Positions 26,794 through 36,640 of a DNA stretch of 52,346 bases are shown here, piece after piece. The notes under the pieces were generated by a model, which was not told the origin of the DNA, ran no database searches, and saw nothing but the letters and a program-made list of their open reading frames with translations. The stretch is from the NCBI GenBank assembly GCA_012839605.1, contig DUNA01000004.1, positions 1-52,346 of the forward strand, given 5' to 3'. How positions within the stretch are numbered: the stretch's first letter is position 1; every line of letters starts with the position of its first letter. The DNA comes from Bacteroidales bacterium (GTDB lineage Bacteria > Bacteroidota > Bacteroidia > Bacteroidales > UBA932). A program made the translations under genes and the position numbers.

Positions 26794-27138
26794 TTACTTA
26801 ATAGATTCAATAACGGCTTCAAACGCCTTGGGATTGTTCATGGCCAAATCTGCCAGCACCTTTCTATTTAAACCTATATTGGATTTGTTCACTTTTCCCA
26901 TGAATTGAGAATAAGACATTCCGTGCATGCGAGCTGCTGCATTGATACGTTGTATCCAAAGCGAACGGAACGACCTCTTTTTATTTTTACGATCACGATA
27001 GGCATATGTTAAGCCTTTTTCGTACGTGTGTTTGGCAATTGTCCATACATTGCCACGTGCCAAAAAATTTCCCTTCGTTTGTTTTAAGATTTTTTTTCGT
27101 CTGGCTCTTGAAGCCACTGAATTTACCGATCTTGGCAT
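26794..27138 (-). CDS. rplT: 50S ribosomal protein L20 (bL20)
   Basis: A 114-residue basic protein with the family pattern [40 protein letters not shown] and [16 protein letters not shown]. It is in the universal infC-rpmI-rplT order. L20 often represses its own operon by binding a leader or spacer RNA; the 85-base spacer upstream of this gene is a candidate site. Confidence 0.97.
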   Translation of the reverse strand: MPRSVNSVASRARRKKILKQTKGNFLARGNVWTIAKHTYEKGLTYAYRDRKNKKRSFRSLWIQRINAAARMHGMSYSQFMGKVNKSNIGLNRKVLADLAMNNPKAFEAVIESIK

Positions 27139-27223
27139 AATACATCTTCTTTGCGGCTGTCAGCGTTCTCCTCCTCCGAGATACTTTATCAGCTGTGCAA
27201 CCTGATTCATAATTTTTGCTCAG
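27139..27223 (-). other. rpmI-rplT spacer with a 16-codon micro-ORF
   Basis: This 85-base gap is long for the operon. On the minus strand it holds ATG 27210 to TGA 27160, encoding MNQVAQLIKYLGGGER, whose Gly codons are a GGAGGAGGAG tract. An ATCAG/CTGAT hairpin can form near its start. It could be a chance frame or part of an L20 control element. I know of no matching family. Confidence 0.3.
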
Positions 27224-27418
27224 CTATACACAAAGCAATTTTTTAATACGCTTCTCATCTGCCTTATCTACCAAACCGGTGTAGGCCAGATTGCGTTTTT
27301 GTTTTTTTGTTTTTTTAGTCAAAATATGACTGTGGTAAGCGTGTTTCCGCTTCACCTTTCCGGTACCTGTAAGAGCAAAACGCTTTTTGGCTCCGGAATT
27401 TGTTTTCATTTTTGGCAT
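27224..27418 (-). CDS. rpmI: 50S ribosomal protein L35 (bL35)
   Basis: A 64-residue, very basic protein starting [31 protein letters not shown], followed by the [12 protein letters not shown] block. These are the bL35 hallmarks. It lies 25 bases after infC. Confidence 0.96.
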   Translation of the reverse strand: MPKMKTNSGAKKRFALTGTGKVKRKHAYHSHILTKKTKKQKRNLAYTGLVDKADEKRIKKLLCV

Positions 27419-27443
27419 AGGGTTCTCTTTTATTTTAAAATGA

Positions 27444-28046
27444 TTACTTTTTCTTTACGTTTGTTTTCATAGGAGCTATCATCATAATCATGCGCTTTCC
27501 CTCCAATTTGGGCATTTGCTCTGCTTTTCCGTAATCTTCCAAGTCTACTGCAAACCTAAGCAACAGCTTTTCTCCCTGCTCTGTAAAAACAATGGATCTT
27601 CCTCTAAAAAATACAAATGCTTTTACTTTTGCTCCGTCTTTCAGAAATTCAATGGCGTGCTTTAATTTAAATTGATAATCGTGTTCATCCGTATTGGGGC
27701 CAAAACGAATCTCTTTCACAATCACCTTAGACGCATTGGCTTTCATCTCCTTGGCTTTCTTCTTGCGCTGATATAAGAATTTTTGGTAATCCATAATTTT
27801 ACAGACGGGTGGATCTGACTGTGCAGAGATTTCTACCAAATCTAAGTTCATTTTTTCCGCCATCCTCAAAGCCTGAGCAATAGGGTAAATACCCTGCTTC
27901 TCAATATTATCACCTACAACACGCACCTGTGAAGCGGTAATTTCAGCATTGGCCCTTGGGCCTTCTTCCTGCCTTGGAAACCTTGGATTGTATCTGTTAC
28001 TCGGTCGCCTTTGCGGGGCAGGCTTTGGTCTGTAAGATTTTGCGAT
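27444..28046 (-). CDS. infC: Translation initiation factor IF-3 with an ATC start codon
   Basis: IF-3 binds the 30S subunit, checks the start codon and prevents early 50S joining. From ATC 28046 the frame gives 200 residues. A short basic leader ([19 protein letters not shown]) precedes the conserved N-domain [25 protein letters not shown] and [23 protein letters not shown]. The C-domain carries [25 protein letters not shown] and [10 protein letters not shown] start at GTG 27926 would cut into the N-domain. AGGAGG lies eight bases before ATC, and no ATG is in frame. Non-standard starts in infC let IF-3 repress its own translation in other bacteria, and the same is inferred here. Confidence 0.9.
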   Translation of the reverse strand: MAKSYRPKPAPQRRPSNRYNPRFPRQEEGPRANAEITASQVRVVGDNIEKQGIYPIAQALRMAEKMNLDLVEISAQSDPPVCKIMDYQKFLYQRKKKAKEMKANASKVIVKEIRFGPNTDEHDYQFKLKHAIEFLKDGAKVKAFVFFRGRSIVFTEQGEKLLLRFAVDLEDYGKAEQMPKLEGKRMIMMIAPMKTNVKKK

Positions 28047-28054
28047 AGTATGTT

Positions 28055-28060
28055 CCTCCT
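28055..28060 (-). promoter_or_regulatory. Strong Shine-Dalgarno AGGAGG of infC
   Basis: Minus strand AAAAGGAGGAACA, eight bases upstream of the ATC start, directly after the thrS stop. It fixes the infC start and is one of very few perfect SD hexamers before genes in the window. Confidence 0.75.
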
Positions 28061-28065
28061 TTTAA

Positions 28066-30000
28066 CTAATTGGTTATTATTTCTATTTCTTTCCGGAGTA
28101 ATATAACAAATTCTTCCGGTTTCATGGTGCCTTGATCTCCTTCTCCTTGTCGACGTACGGAAACCGTGCCGGTAGTCTCTTCTTTTTCTCCAACTATCAG
28201 CAAGTAAGGGATTCTTTTCATTTCATTTTCTCTAATGCGCTTACCTACAGTTTCGTTCCTCTCGTCAATAGAGGCGCGAATATCGGCATTATTCAAGAAA
28301 TCACAAACTTTTTTGGCAAAAACATTGAATTTTTCACTCAACGGAAGCACTACAACTTGTTCCGGTGCCAGCCAAAGTGGGAATTTTCCACCTGTGTGTT
28401 CCAACAATACGGCCACAAAACGCTCCATGGAACCAAAAGGCGCACGGTGAATCATTACCGGTCTGTGCCGCTTATCATCCGCTCCAATATACTCTAATTC
28501 AAAGCGTTCAGGCAAATTGTAATCTACTTGAATAGTTCCCAATTGCCATTTCCTCCCCAAGGCATCTCTTACCATAAAATCCAATTTGGGACCGTAAAAA
28601 GCAGCTTCTCCATATTCTACCTGCGCTTTCAACTGCCTTTCTTCTACAGCATCCAAAATGGCTTGCTCTGCTTTTTCCCAATTGTCATCCGTACCAATAT
28701 ATTTTGTCTTATCTTCTTTATCACGCAATGAAATCTGTATGGTATAGTCTGTGAAACCAAGCGTTTTGAAAATGTACAAAACAATATCTATAACTTTACA
28801 AAATTCGTCCTTCAGCTGATCGGGGCGGCAAAAAATATGAGCATCGTCTTGAGTAAAACCGCGCACACGTGTAAGGCCGTGCAATTCTCCGCTTTGTTCG
28901 TAACGATACACCGTACCAAATTCGGCCAAACGAACCGGCATGTCCTTATAAGAACGAGGTTTGACTTTATAGATTTCACAATGGTGCGGGCAATTCATGG
29001 GTTTGAGTAAAAACTCTTCACCTTCATGCGGTGTTTTGATGGGTTGGAAACTGTCTTTTCCATATTTCTCATAATGACCGCTTGTCACATACAAATCTTT
29101 TTGCCCTATATGAGGCGTAATGACTTGTTCATACCCGTGTTCCTTTTGTACGGCTTTTAAAAAATTTTCCAAACGTTCTCTCAAAGCCGCTCCTCGCGGG
29201 AGCCACAGAGGAAGTCCCTGCCCTACTTTTTGTGAAAAAGCAAAAAGTTCCAATTCTCTTCCCAGTTTGCGATGATCTCTTTTTTTGGCTTCTTCCAGCA
29301 TAACCAAATATTCGTCCAAAAGAGATTTTTTGGGAAATGTAATGCCGTACACACGCGTCAACATTTGTCTGCTCTCATCGCCCCTCCAATACGCTCCGGC
29401 TATGGAAGTCAATTTGATGGCCTTGATGGCGGCCGTATGCGGAATATGCGGTCCCTTGCACAAGTCTGTGAAAGCTCCGTTCGTATAAAAAGTAATGGTT
29501 CCGTCTTCCAAATCTTCTATCAGCTCACACTTGTACTCGTCTCCTTTTTCCCTATAGATCCTCAACGCTTCTTCCTTGCTGATCTCTTGGCGATCAAAAG
29601 ATTGCTTTGTACGGGCCAGTTCGTACATTTTTTTCTCTACTACTTGTAGGTCTGCTTCCGTCAATTGGCGATCTCCGGAATCTACGTCGTAATAAAATCC
29701 GTTTTCCACAGCCGGCCCTATACCAAACTTTATTCCCGGAAACACCTCTTCCAAAGCGGCCGCCATAAGGTGTGACGAGGAATGCCAAAATACTTGTTTG
29801 CCTTGGTCGTCTTCCCATTTCAAAAATTGCACAGCGGCATCTTCCGTTATAGGCAATCTGATATCGGTCACCACATCGTCTACTTTCATAGCCAAGACTT
29901 CTGCTGCCAATCTTGGACTGATATCGTTGGCTACTTCTAGACCGGTGACTCCTTTTTTATATGTTCTTGTTTTTCCGTCCGGAAAAGTAATTGTTATCAT
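28066..30000 (-). CDS. thrS: Threonine--tRNA ligase
   Basis: At 644 residues it has the full architecture: an N-terminal TGS domain ([17 protein letters not shown]), then the editing domain with [11 protein letters not shown] and the later CKGPH. The class II catalytic core has [48 protein letters not shown] and the zinc ligands Cys/His, and an anticodon-binding domain ends the protein. It leads the thrS-infC-rpmI-rplT-lepB unit. Its promoter box ends five bases before the ATG, leaving no room for a leader-based riboswitch or attenuator. Confidence 0.97.
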   Translation of the reverse strand: MITITFPDGKTRTYKKGVTGLEVANDISPRLAAEVLAMKVDDVVTDIRLPITEDAAVQFLKWEDDQGKQVFWHSSSHLMAAALEEVFPGIKFGIGPAVENGFYYDVDSGDRQLTEADLQVVEKKMYELARTKQSFDRQEISKEEALRIYREKGDEYKCELIEDLEDGTITFYTNGAFTDLCKGPHIPHTAAIKAIKLTSIAGAYWRGDESRQMLTRVYGITFPKKSLLDEYLVMLEEAKKRDHRKLGRELELFAFSQKVGQGLPLWLPRGAALRERLENFLKAVQKEHGYEQVITPHIGQKDLYVTSGHYEKYGKDSFQPIKTPHEGEEFLLKPMNCPHHCEIYKVKPRSYKDMPVRLAEFGTVYRYEQSGELHGLTRVRGFTQDDAHIFCRPDQLKDEFCKVIDIVLYIFKTLGFTDYTIQISLRDKEDKTKYIGTDDNWEKAEQAILDAVEERQLKAQVEYGEAAFYGPKLDFMVRDALGRKWQLGTIQVDYNLPERFELEYIGADDKRHRPVMIHRAPFGSMERFVAVLLEHTGGKFPLWLAPEQVVVLPLSEKFNVFAKKVCDFLNNADIRASIDERNETVGKRIRENEMKRIPYLLIVGEKEETTGTVSVRRQGEGDQGTMKPEEFVILLRKEIEIITN

Positions 30001-30005
30001 GTTTG

Positions 30006-30013
30006 CAAAGTTA
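30006..30013 (-). promoter_or_regulatory. thrS -7 box TAACTTTG, nearly leaderless
   Basis: A perfect TAnnTTTG box on the minus strand with only five bases before the thrS ATG at 30000. Confidence 0.6.
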
Positions 30014-30034
30014 GGTATTTTTTAAAAATTTTGA

Positions 30035-30042
30035 TTAATTTG
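30035..30042 (+). promoter_or_regulatory. Weak -7 box TTAATTTG for the DUF4199 gene
   Basis: One mismatch from TAnnTTTG, predicting a leader of about 23 bases. This is the only candidate in the short gap shared with thrS. Confidence 0.3.
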
Positions 30043-30068
30043 CATCTTATCTCTTAAACAATATATCC

Positions 30069-30581
30069 ATGAAATCATCCTTTTGGAATAAAGCCGCTCC
30101 TTACGGTATCATTCTGGCACTTATTTCCATTTTGTTTACTGTTTTGCAAACGGTACTTCCTTTAACCGGTACTTTTTACACCTTTGTCATGTGGGTATTG
30201 AAACTGGCCGGTACCTTGGGCTTTTTATTCTATGTCATGAAAGACTTTGGCAAAGAGAAAGAATCTTATATCTATGCAGATGCCTTTAAGTTTGGACTGG
30301 CCGTATCTTTTTGTTCATCCATTATAGGGGCAGCCTACTACTACCTGCATGTCATGTTCCTTTTCCCGGATTCCGTTGATCAGTTGACAAATGCCATGTA
30401 CCAGGGATTTGAGCAAGCAGGTGTGTTGGATGCAGGTTTTGATATAGACAAAATGTTAAACCACTTGCCCGTGGTACTCACCATCACCCAACTTTTCTAT
30501 TACAACATCATAGGACTTCTTTGGGCTTCCTTATTGGCAAACGGTGCCAAACACAAAGTAGAAAAGACCCCGTTTGATTAA
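30069..30581 (+). CDS. DUF4199 family membrane protein
   Basis: This 170-residue protein has four predicted membrane spans: ILALISILFTVLQTVLPL; FVMWVLKLAGTLGFLFYVM; FGLAVSFCSSIIGAAYYYL; and YYNIIGLLWASLLANG. It matches the Bacteroidetes DUF4199 pattern, whose function is unknown. It lies 14 bases before a glycosyltransferase that often accompanies it in this order, which suggests a link to envelope glycan or lipid-linked sugar work without proving it. Confidence 0.8.
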   Translation: MKSSFWNKAAPYGIILALISILFTVLQTVLPLTGTFYTFVMWVLKLAGTLGFLFYVMKDFGKEKESYIYADAFKFGLAVSFCSSIIGAAYYYLHVMFLFPDSVDQLTNAMYQGFEQAGVLDAGFDIDKMLNHLPVVLTITQLFYYNIIGLLWASLLANGAKHKVEKTPFD

Positions 30582-30595
30582 AGCAATATCCGGCC

Positions 30596-31567
30596 ATGGA
30601 CCTTTCAATAGTCATTGCACTTTATAACGAGCAAGAATCGCTTCCGGAATTGTTGGAGCGCATACGGAACGTACTCCAAAAACCACTGATCCCGACTGAA
30701 GAGGCACTGCCCCGGTATGAAGTGCTGTTTGTAGACGACGGCAGCACAGACGAATCCTGGGACTTCATTGCTCAAGAAGCAGAAGCTGACAAGCGGGTCC
30801 GAGGCATACGGTTTCGTAGAAATTACGGAAAATCAGCAGCGCTTTACTGCGGTTTCAAAGCAGCTGAGGGAAAGGTTATCATTACCATGGATGCCGATTT
30901 GCAGGACGACCCGGCAGAAATACCGGCTTTGTATCGCATGGTAATAGAGGAAGGCTACGACTTGGTTTCCGGATGGAAGAAAAAGCGCAAAGACCGGGTT
31001 CTTACTAAAAACATTCCTTCTCGTATATACAACGCCACGGCCCGTGCCGTAACAGGCATCAAGCTACACGATATGAATTGCGGATTGAAAGCATACCGCA
31101 AAGAAGTAGTCAAAAACATAGAGGTTTACGGAGAAATGCACCGGTATATACCCTACCTGGCAAAAGAAGCAGGGTTTACAAAAATTGGAGAAAAACCGGT
31201 TGTCCACGCCCGTCGTAAATACGGGAAAAGCAAATTCGGACTCAGTCGTTTTGTCAACGGTTATCTAGACTTATTGACCTTATGGTTTCTGGCTCGTTTT
31301 GGAAAAAGACCCATGCATATTTTTGGGCTCTTTGGCTCACTGATGTTTTTTGCAGGAGGCATTTTGGCCGTTTGGTTGATTGTACAAAAAATCTATTGGC
31401 AATCTCATGGAATGCCCTATAGAGCTGTAACGGATCAACCTCTTTTCTATCTGGCGCTATTGGCTGTTATCTTAGGTATGCAATTGTTTTTAGCCGGTTT
31501 CATAGGCGAACTCATTACGCGTAATGCCCCCGAAAGAAACCACTACCATATTCAAGAAGAACGCTAA
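30596..31567 (+). CDS. GT2 family glycosyltransferase (DPM/GtrB-like)
   Basis: The 323-residue protein has an N-terminal GT-A fold: SIVIALYNEQESLPELLERI, VDDGSTDESW, and the metal-binding DADLQDDPAEIP. KYGKSKFGLSRF follows, then two C-terminal membrane spans (IFGLFGSLMFFAGGILAVW; LFYLALLAVILGMQLFLAGF). This is the architecture of enzymes moving a sugar from a nucleotide donor to undecaprenyl or dolichyl phosphate. The sugar cannot be read from sequence. It is cotranscribed with DUF4199. Confidence 0.88.
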   Translation: MDLSIVIALYNEQESLPELLERIRNVLQKPLIPTEEALPRYEVLFVDDGSTDESWDFIAQEAEADKRVRGIRFRRNYGKSAALYCGFKAAEGKVIITMDADLQDDPAEIPALYRMVIEEGYDLVSGWKKKRKDRVLTKNIPSRIYNATARAVTGIKLHDMNCGLKAYRKEVVKNIEVYGEMHRYIPYLAKEAGFTKIGEKPVVHARRKYGKSKFGLSRFVNGYLDLLTLWFLARFGKRPMHIFGLFGSLMFFAGGILAVWLIVQKIYWQSHGMPYRAVTDQPLFYLALLAVILGMQLFLAGFIGELITRNAPERNHYHIQEER

Positions 31568-31570
31568 CCT

Positions 31571-32947
31571 CTAAATATGTATGCAACGATCGGCTGCATG
31601 CGCCGCTGCTTCCATAATGCTTTCGCTCATGGTGGGATGAGGAAAAATGGAATACATCAAATCTTTACCTGTTATTTTTTTCCCTTGTGCTGCTACCAAA
31701 GGACCAATCATTTCTGTGGCATGAGCTCCAACAATATGAGCTCCTAACAAGCGATCGTCAGAGGCATCAAAAACCAATTTGACAAAACCGTCTCTTTCTC
31801 CGGCAGCCGTGGCTTTTCCGGAAGCCGTGAACGGAAATTTACCTGTTTTTACGGCAATGCCTTTTTCTTCGGCTTGTTTTTCGCGAAGGCCGAAAGAAGC
31901 AATTTCCGGAGTAGCGTATATACAACCGGGTACGTTGTCGTAATCTACCGGTGCTGCGTCCAAACCGGCCATGCGTTCCACACAGCAAATAGCCTCTGCA
32001 GAAGCCAGATGTGCCAATGCCGGTGTTGCCAAAACATCTCCTACTGCATAAATGCCTTCCACAGAGGTCATATAATTTTCATCTACCGTTATCCTACCTC
32101 GATCCATGGCTACTCCCACTTCTTCCAATCCCATATGCGATGTGTTGGGAACTACCCCGGTGGCCGACAAGACTATTTCTGCCTCTACCATTACCTCTCC
32201 CTTTTTCGTTTCCACTGCCAAAGTACATCCGCAATCTGTTTTATCTGAACGCGTCACCCCGGAAGACGTCATGACTTTGATACCGGCCTTACGGAAAGAG
32301 CGACTCAGTTGAGCGGCTACTTCTGCATCTTCCGTTGGAACCAATTGGTCCAAATATTCTATTAAGGTTACTTTTGTTCCTAGAGAATGATAGAAAAAGG
32401 CCAGTTCCGTACCGATGGCGCCGGACCCGATGACTGCCATTGTTTTTGGAATGCTTACCGGAGTCAGTGCATGACGGTAGCTGATGATTTTTTTTCCGTC
32501 AATAGGGGCTCCCGGTAAGGAATTGGGTTTGGCACCGGTTGCTATCAATATGTTTTTTGCTTCTATTATGCGATCTCCAACGGCTACTTGACCTACGCCT
32601 TTGACAACTCCTTTTCCATGAACAACCTCTACTTTGTTCTTCTTCAATAAGTATTCAACTCCTTTGGCCATCTGTGCAGACACGTTTCTACTGCGTTCCA
32701 CTATTTCCTGCAAATGGGGCGTAGTTCCTTCCGGAACATGGATTCCATAAGAAGCAGCTGTTTTTGTTGCATTCAAGACTTCAACACTTTTGAGAAGTGC
32801 TTTTGTAGGAATGCATCCCCAGTTTAAACAAACTCCTCCTAAGGGGCCTCTTTCAATAATTACAGTTTTCAATCCCAACTGCGACGCACGGATGGCACCT
32901 ACATAACCGGCAGGCCCCGATCCAATAATGGCTAAATCGTATGACAT
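31571..32947 (-). CDS. lpd: Dihydrolipoyl dehydrogenase
   Basis: This 458-residue FAD disulfide oxidoreductase has the N-terminal FAD motif IGSGPAGYVGAIRA and the redox-active pair in GGVCLNWGCIPTK. A second Rossmann motif reads VIGSGAIGTELAFF, GIYAVGDV follows, and the C-terminal catalytic HPTMSE is present. It reoxidises the lipoamide of 2-oxoacid dehydrogenase or glycine cleavage complexes. No E1 or E2 gene is adjacent, so the complex it serves is unknown. It lies 17 bases after secA and converges on the glycosyltransferase gene with three bases between. Confidence 0.95.
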   Translation of the reverse strand: MSYDLAIIGSGPAGYVGAIRASQLGLKTVIIERGPLGGVCLNWGCIPTKALLKSVEVLNATKTAASYGIHVPEGTTPHLQEIVERSRNVSAQMAKGVEYLLKKNKVEVVHGKGVVKGVGQVAVGDRIIEAKNILIATGAKPNSLPGAPIDGKKIISYRHALTPVSIPKTMAVIGSGAIGTELAFFYHSLGTKVTLIEYLDQLVPTEDAEVAAQLSRSFRKAGIKVMTSSGVTRSDKTDCGCTLAVETKKGEVMVEAEIVLSATGVVPNTSHMGLEEVGVAMDRGRITVDENYMTSVEGIYAVGDVLATPALAHLASAEAICCVERMAGLDAAPVDYDNVPGCIYATPEIASFGLREKQAEEKGIAVKTGKFPFTASGKATAAGERDGFVKLVFDASDDRLLGAHIVGAHATEMIGPLVAAQGKKITGKDLMYSIFPHPTMSESIMEAAAHAADRCIHI

Positions 32948-32964
32948 AGATCTTTTTTAAAAAA

Positions 32965-35900
32965 TTAGACGTTTTTACCGTGACAATGTTTGAATTTTTT
33001 TCCGCTTCCGCATGGACACGGATCGTTTCTACCTACTTGTTTTTCCACATGCACAGGAGCATTGGATCTGGGTTCGGCAGACTGTGTCAACAAATCGGGC
33101 CTGGATGTTTGTGTACGGCTCATATCTGTTCTTCTTTCACTTTCTGCTTTATCCAATCTATCCTGATCCCTACGCAAAGGAATGTGTGCCTTGAGCAAGA
33201 AAGAAAGCACATCACGCGCTATTTTTTCCAACATTTGGCTAAAGAGATTGAAGCTCTCAAATTTATAGACTAGCAACGGATCTTTTTGTTCATAGGTGGC
33301 GCTTTGTACAGATTGTTTCAAATCGTCCATGTCTCTCAGGTGCTCCTTCCAGTATTCGTCAATCATCACCAAATTGATGGTTTTATTGATGGCTCTGATC
33401 AATTCTTTTCCTTTGCTGTCATATGCCTTCTTTAAGTTTAAAACAACTTGGTATATCCGTTTTCCATCACCTACGGGTACTACTACGTTTTCATAGCCGG
33501 CCCGTTGTGTTTCATAGATGTTTTTCAGAATAGGCCATGCTTGTGCAACCAAAGCCTCAGCTCTACGACTATACGATGTGTGAATTTGCACGGAAAGCAA
33601 TTGAGACAATTCGGACAGTTGGCTGTCTTTGAACACTTTCTTGTCAAATCCGCATTCTATGGATATTTGACGAATCAATTCGTGATTGAATGCATCGTAA
33701 TCCAATCCGTCCATTTGCTGAACAAAAGCATCTGCAAAATCAGACATCATATTGGCCACGTCTACATCTACCCGCTCCCCATACAATGCGTTCCGACGCC
33801 GAGTATAGATTACCTCTCTTTGCGAGTTCATCACATCGTCGTATTCCAGCAATCTCTTCCTCACACCAAAGTTGTTTTCTTCTACTTTTTTCTGTGCTCT
33901 TTCTATGGAGCTTGACAACATGGAGTGTTGCAAGACTTCTCCTTCTTGCATACCCATTTTATCTACTACAGAAGCAATCCTTCCGCTACCAAAAAGACGC
34001 ATCAAGTCGTCTTCCAAGGATACAAAGAACGAGGACGAACCCGGGTCTCCCTGACGTCCTGCCCTTCCTCGCAACTGCCTGTCTACACGCCGGCTGTCGT
34101 GGCGTTCCGTTCCTATAATGGCCAATCCTCCGGCCTCCTTCACTCCTTCCCTCAATTTGATGTCCGTACCCCTACCTGCCATGTTCGTAGCAATGGTAAC
34201 GGCTGCTGCATAACCGGCTCCGGCTACAATTTCAGCTTCACGAGCATGTTGTTTCGCATTCAGCACGTTGTGCTTAATTCCTCGCATATTCAACATGCGA
34301 CTTAGCAGTTCAGACACCTCTACAGAAGTAGTTCCAACCAAAACAGGTCTTCCTTCTTTTGTCAAAGACGTAATCCTGTCTATGATGGCGTTGTATTTTT
34401 CACGTTTTGTTTTATAAATCAAATCGTCTCCATCCAAACGGACGACAGGACGGTTTGTGGGAATGACTACTACATCCAATTCATAAATAGACCAGAATTC
34501 ACCCGCTTCTGTTTCTGCCGTTCCCGTCATCCCGGCCAATTTGTGGTACATCCTGAAATAATTTTGCAAGGTAATGGTTGCAAACGTTTGCGTGGCAGCC
34601 TCTACCTTAACGCGTTCTTTAGCTTCTATGGCCTGATGCAAACCATCGGAATAGCGCCTGCCTTCCAACACGCGGCCTGTCTGCTCATCGACAATTTTGA
34701 TTTTGTTGTCAACCACTATGTATTCCACGTCTTTATCAAACATGGCATAAGCTTTCAATAGTTGATTTACCGTGTGTACCCTCTCAGATTTCACTGCATA
34801 CTCACTGAGCAATTCATCTTTTGCCGTTTCTTTTTCCTGTGGTGAAAGTCCTTTTTGATCCAGTTCAGATATTTCTGTCCCTATATCTGGCAAGATGAAA
34901 AACGCCGGATCACTCACCTTTCTGGCTATCAAATCGTGTCCTTTTTCTGTGAGATCAACGGAATGCTGCTGTTCTTCAATAACAAAATACAAGTCATCTG
35001 TAATCAAATGCATTTGTTTGTTGTTGTCCTGCATATAAAAGTTTTCCGTCTTTTGGAGCAGCTGCTTGATACCTGTTTCGCTCAAAAACTTGATTAAAGG
35101 CGTGTACTTGGGCAGGCCTTTAAAGGCTCTCAACAACAGTTTGCCGCCGTTTTCCTCGTCTCCTTGGCCAATAAGCTTACGGGCTTCTGCAAGCAGTTGT
35201 TGTACAAGAGACCTCTGGGCCGTATACAACTGTTCCACAATGGGGCGAAATTCGTTAAACTGTTGGTCTTCTCCTTTCTCAACCGGTCCCGAAATAATCA
35301 AAGGCGTACGTGCATCGTCCACCAAAACTGAGTCTACCTCGTCTACAATAGCGTAATGATGTTTCCTTTGCACAAGGTCTTCTCTATTGATGGCCATGTT
35401 GTCCCGCAAGTAGTCAAAGCCAAATTCATTATTCGTTCCAAACGTAATGTCGGCTCTATACGCTTTCTTTCTTGCTTCTGAGTTTGGTTGGTGCTTATCT
35501 ATACAATCTACTTTCAGACCGTGAAATTCATAAAGCGGCCCCATCCATTCCGAGTCTCGGCGGGACAAGTAGTCGTTCACAGTTACCACATGTACGCCTT
35601 TGCCGGCCAAGGCGTTTAAGAATACAGGAAGGGTCGCTACCAACGTTTTTCCTTCACCGGTTGCCATCTCGGCAATTTTCCCCTGATGCAGTACCACACC
35701 GCCAATAAGCTGCACATCGTAATGTACCATGTCCCAGGTAATCATATTGCCTCCTGCCATCCATTCGTTATGCCAGATGGCCTTATCACCACGTATTTCT
35801 ACGTGGTCCTTATGTGCAGAAATTTCCCTGTCGAACTGCGTCGCCGCAACCTCTATCGTTTTGTTGTCGTTGAAACGTCTGGCCGTCGACTTCATAATGG

Positions 35901-36243
35901 CAAAAGCCTTTGGCAGTACCTGCTCCAACACTTCTTCCAGTTTTTCATCTATTTTGCGAGACAGCTTGTCTACTTCTGCAGCCAGGTCTTCTTTTTTATC
36001 TACCTCTATCTCTACGTCTTCCAACTGCTCCCTTAGAGCCGCCTTCTTTCTCTCGTCTTCTGCAATGTATTCTATTATAGTGTGGCGCAGTTTGTCTGTT
36101 TCTGCTCTCAAATCGTCTGCAGTCAGAGTATCAATACGTTTATACTCCTCTTTCACTGCATCTACATACGGAGTCAACTGTTTGAGGTCCCTATCTGATT
36201 TTGAACCAAAAATTTTTCCAATGAATTGTACAAGTGAAGCCAT
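32965..36243 (-). CDS. secA: Preprotein translocase ATPase SecA
   Basis: SecA drives secretory proteins through SecYEG. At 1092 residues it is about 190 longer than E. coli SecA. Walker A reads [11 protein letters not shown] near residue 198, and [20 protein letters not shown] contains the DEAD-like box. The helicase motifs [12 protein letters not shown] and [16 protein letters not shown] follow, and the zinc-binding tail ends [14 protein letters not shown]. Extra length includes a charged coiled-coil-like insertion near residues 62-110 ([20 protein letters not shown]) and one in the preprotein cross-linking region, both common in Bacteroidetes. It has its own -7 box at 36277-36284. Confidence 0.97.
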   Translation of the reverse strand: MASLVQFIGKIFGSKSDRDLKQLTPYVDAVKEEYKRIDTLTADDLRAETDKLRHTIIEYIAEDERKKAALREQLEDVEIEVDKKEDLAAEVDKLSRKIDEKLEEVLEQVLPKAFAIMKSTARRFNDNKTIEVAATQFDREISAHKDHVEIRGDKAIWHNEWMAGGNMITWDMVHYDVQLIGGVVLHQGKIAEMATGEGKTLVATLPVFLNALAGKGVHVVTVNDYLSRRDSEWMGPLYEFHGLKVDCIDKHQPNSEARKKAYRADITFGTNNEFGFDYLRDNMAINREDLVQRKHHYAIVDEVDSVLVDDARTPLIISGPVEKGEDQQFNEFRPIVEQLYTAQRSLVQQLLAEARKLIGQGDEENGGKLLLRAFKGLPKYTPLIKFLSETGIKQLLQKTENFYMQDNNKQMHLITDDLYFVIEEQQHSVDLTEKGHDLIARKVSDPAFFILPDIGTEISELDQKGLSPQEKETAKDELLSEYAVKSERVHTVNQLLKAYAMFDKDVEYIVVDNKIKIVDEQTGRVLEGRRYSDGLHQAIEAKERVKVEAATQTFATITLQNYFRMYHKLAGMTGTAETEAGEFWSIYELDVVVIPTNRPVVRLDGDDLIYKTKREKYNAIIDRITSLTKEGRPVLVGTTSVEVSELLSRMLNMRGIKHNVLNAKQHAREAEIVAGAGYAAAVTIATNMAGRGTDIKLREGVKEAGGLAIIGTERHDSRRVDRQLRGRAGRQGDPGSSSFFVSLEDDLMRLFGSGRIASVVDKMGMQEGEVLQHSMLSSSIERAQKKVEENNFGVRKRLLEYDDVMNSQREVIYTRRRNALYGERVDVDVANMMSDFADAFVQQMDGLDYDAFNHELIRQISIECGFDKKVFKDSQLSELSQLLSVQIHTSYSRRAEALVAQAWPILKNIYETQRAGYENVVVPVGDGKRIYQVVLNLKKAYDSKGKELIRAINKTINLVMIDEYWKEHLRDMDDLKQSVQSATYEQKDPLLVYKFESFNLFSQMLEKIARDVLSFLLKAHIPLRRDQDRLDKAESERRTDMSRTQTSRPDLLTQSAEPRSNAPVHVEKQVGRNDPCPCGSGKKFKHCHGKNV

Positions 36244-36276
36244 ATAATTAGCTTTATATTACTGTTTAAAACCTTA

Positions 36277-36284
36277 CAAAGGTA
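36277..36284 (-). promoter_or_regulatory. secA -7 box TACCTTTG
   Basis: A perfect TAnnTTTG box on the minus strand, 33 bases before the secA ATG at 36243, downstream of the ferredoxin terminator. Confidence 0.55.
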
Positions 36285-36296
36285 CACTTTTTCTTA

Positions 36297-36334
36297 CGAA
36301 AAAGCCGGCCGAAAAGAATTCAGCCGGCCTTTAA
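36297..36334 (-). terminator. Intrinsic terminator after ferredoxin
   Basis: Minus strand: a long GC-rich stem (core GGCCGGC/GCCGGC, with two G·U pairs) followed by TTTTT. It separates ferredoxin from the secA promoter. Confidence 0.8.
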
Positions 36335-36387
36335 CCGGATTGATTCATCTACAGCCTAATCGGCTGACAAATGGTGGACTATCCTTC

Positions 36388-36555
36388 TTATTCGGCTAAA
36401 ATAGCGCCGACCGGACAAACTGCAGCACATGCTCCGCAATCAATGCATTCATCTGCGTCAATTACGTAAATATCCCCGGCAGTAATGCATTCTACGGGAC
36501 ATTCGTCAATACAAGTTCCGCATGCTGTGCAGTCTTCAGTAATTCTGTGTGCCAT
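36388..36555 (-). CDS. 2[4Fe-4S] ferredoxin
   Basis: A 55-residue clostridial-type ferredoxin with two binding motifs, CTACGTCIDECP (residues 9-20) and CIDCGACAAVCP (near 37-48). Each Cys set serves one cubane cluster. It is a low-potential electron carrier, for example for pyruvate:ferredoxin oxidoreductase or Rnf in anaerobes. It is a single-gene unit with its own promoter and terminator. Confidence 0.96.
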   Translation of the reverse strand: MAHRITEDCTACGTCIDECPVECITAGDIYVIDADECIDCGACAAVCPVGAILAE

Positions 36556-36589
36556 AGTAAAATTTGACTATTAATTGTAAATAATTCCA

Positions 36590-36597
36590 CAAATATA
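36590..36597 (-). promoter_or_regulatory. Ferredoxin -7 box TATATTTG
   Basis: A perfect TAnnTTTG box on the minus strand, 34 bases before the ATG at 36555, back to back with the promoter of the DUF1573 gene. Confidence 0.55.
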
Positions 36598-36613
36598 TGA
36601 ATTAAATTCTTAC

Positions 36614-36621
36614 TACCTTTG
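36614..36621 (+). promoter_or_regulatory. DUF1573 gene -7 box TACCTTTG
   Basis: A perfect TAnnTTTG box 19 bases before the ATG at 36641. Confidence 0.55.
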
Positions 36622-36640
36622 TAAAAGACAACTTTTACCC

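Noticed and set aside
27444-27926. infC starting at GTG 27926
   Set aside because: It would delete the conserved ITASQ segment and leave the strong AGGAGG at 28055-28060 unused.
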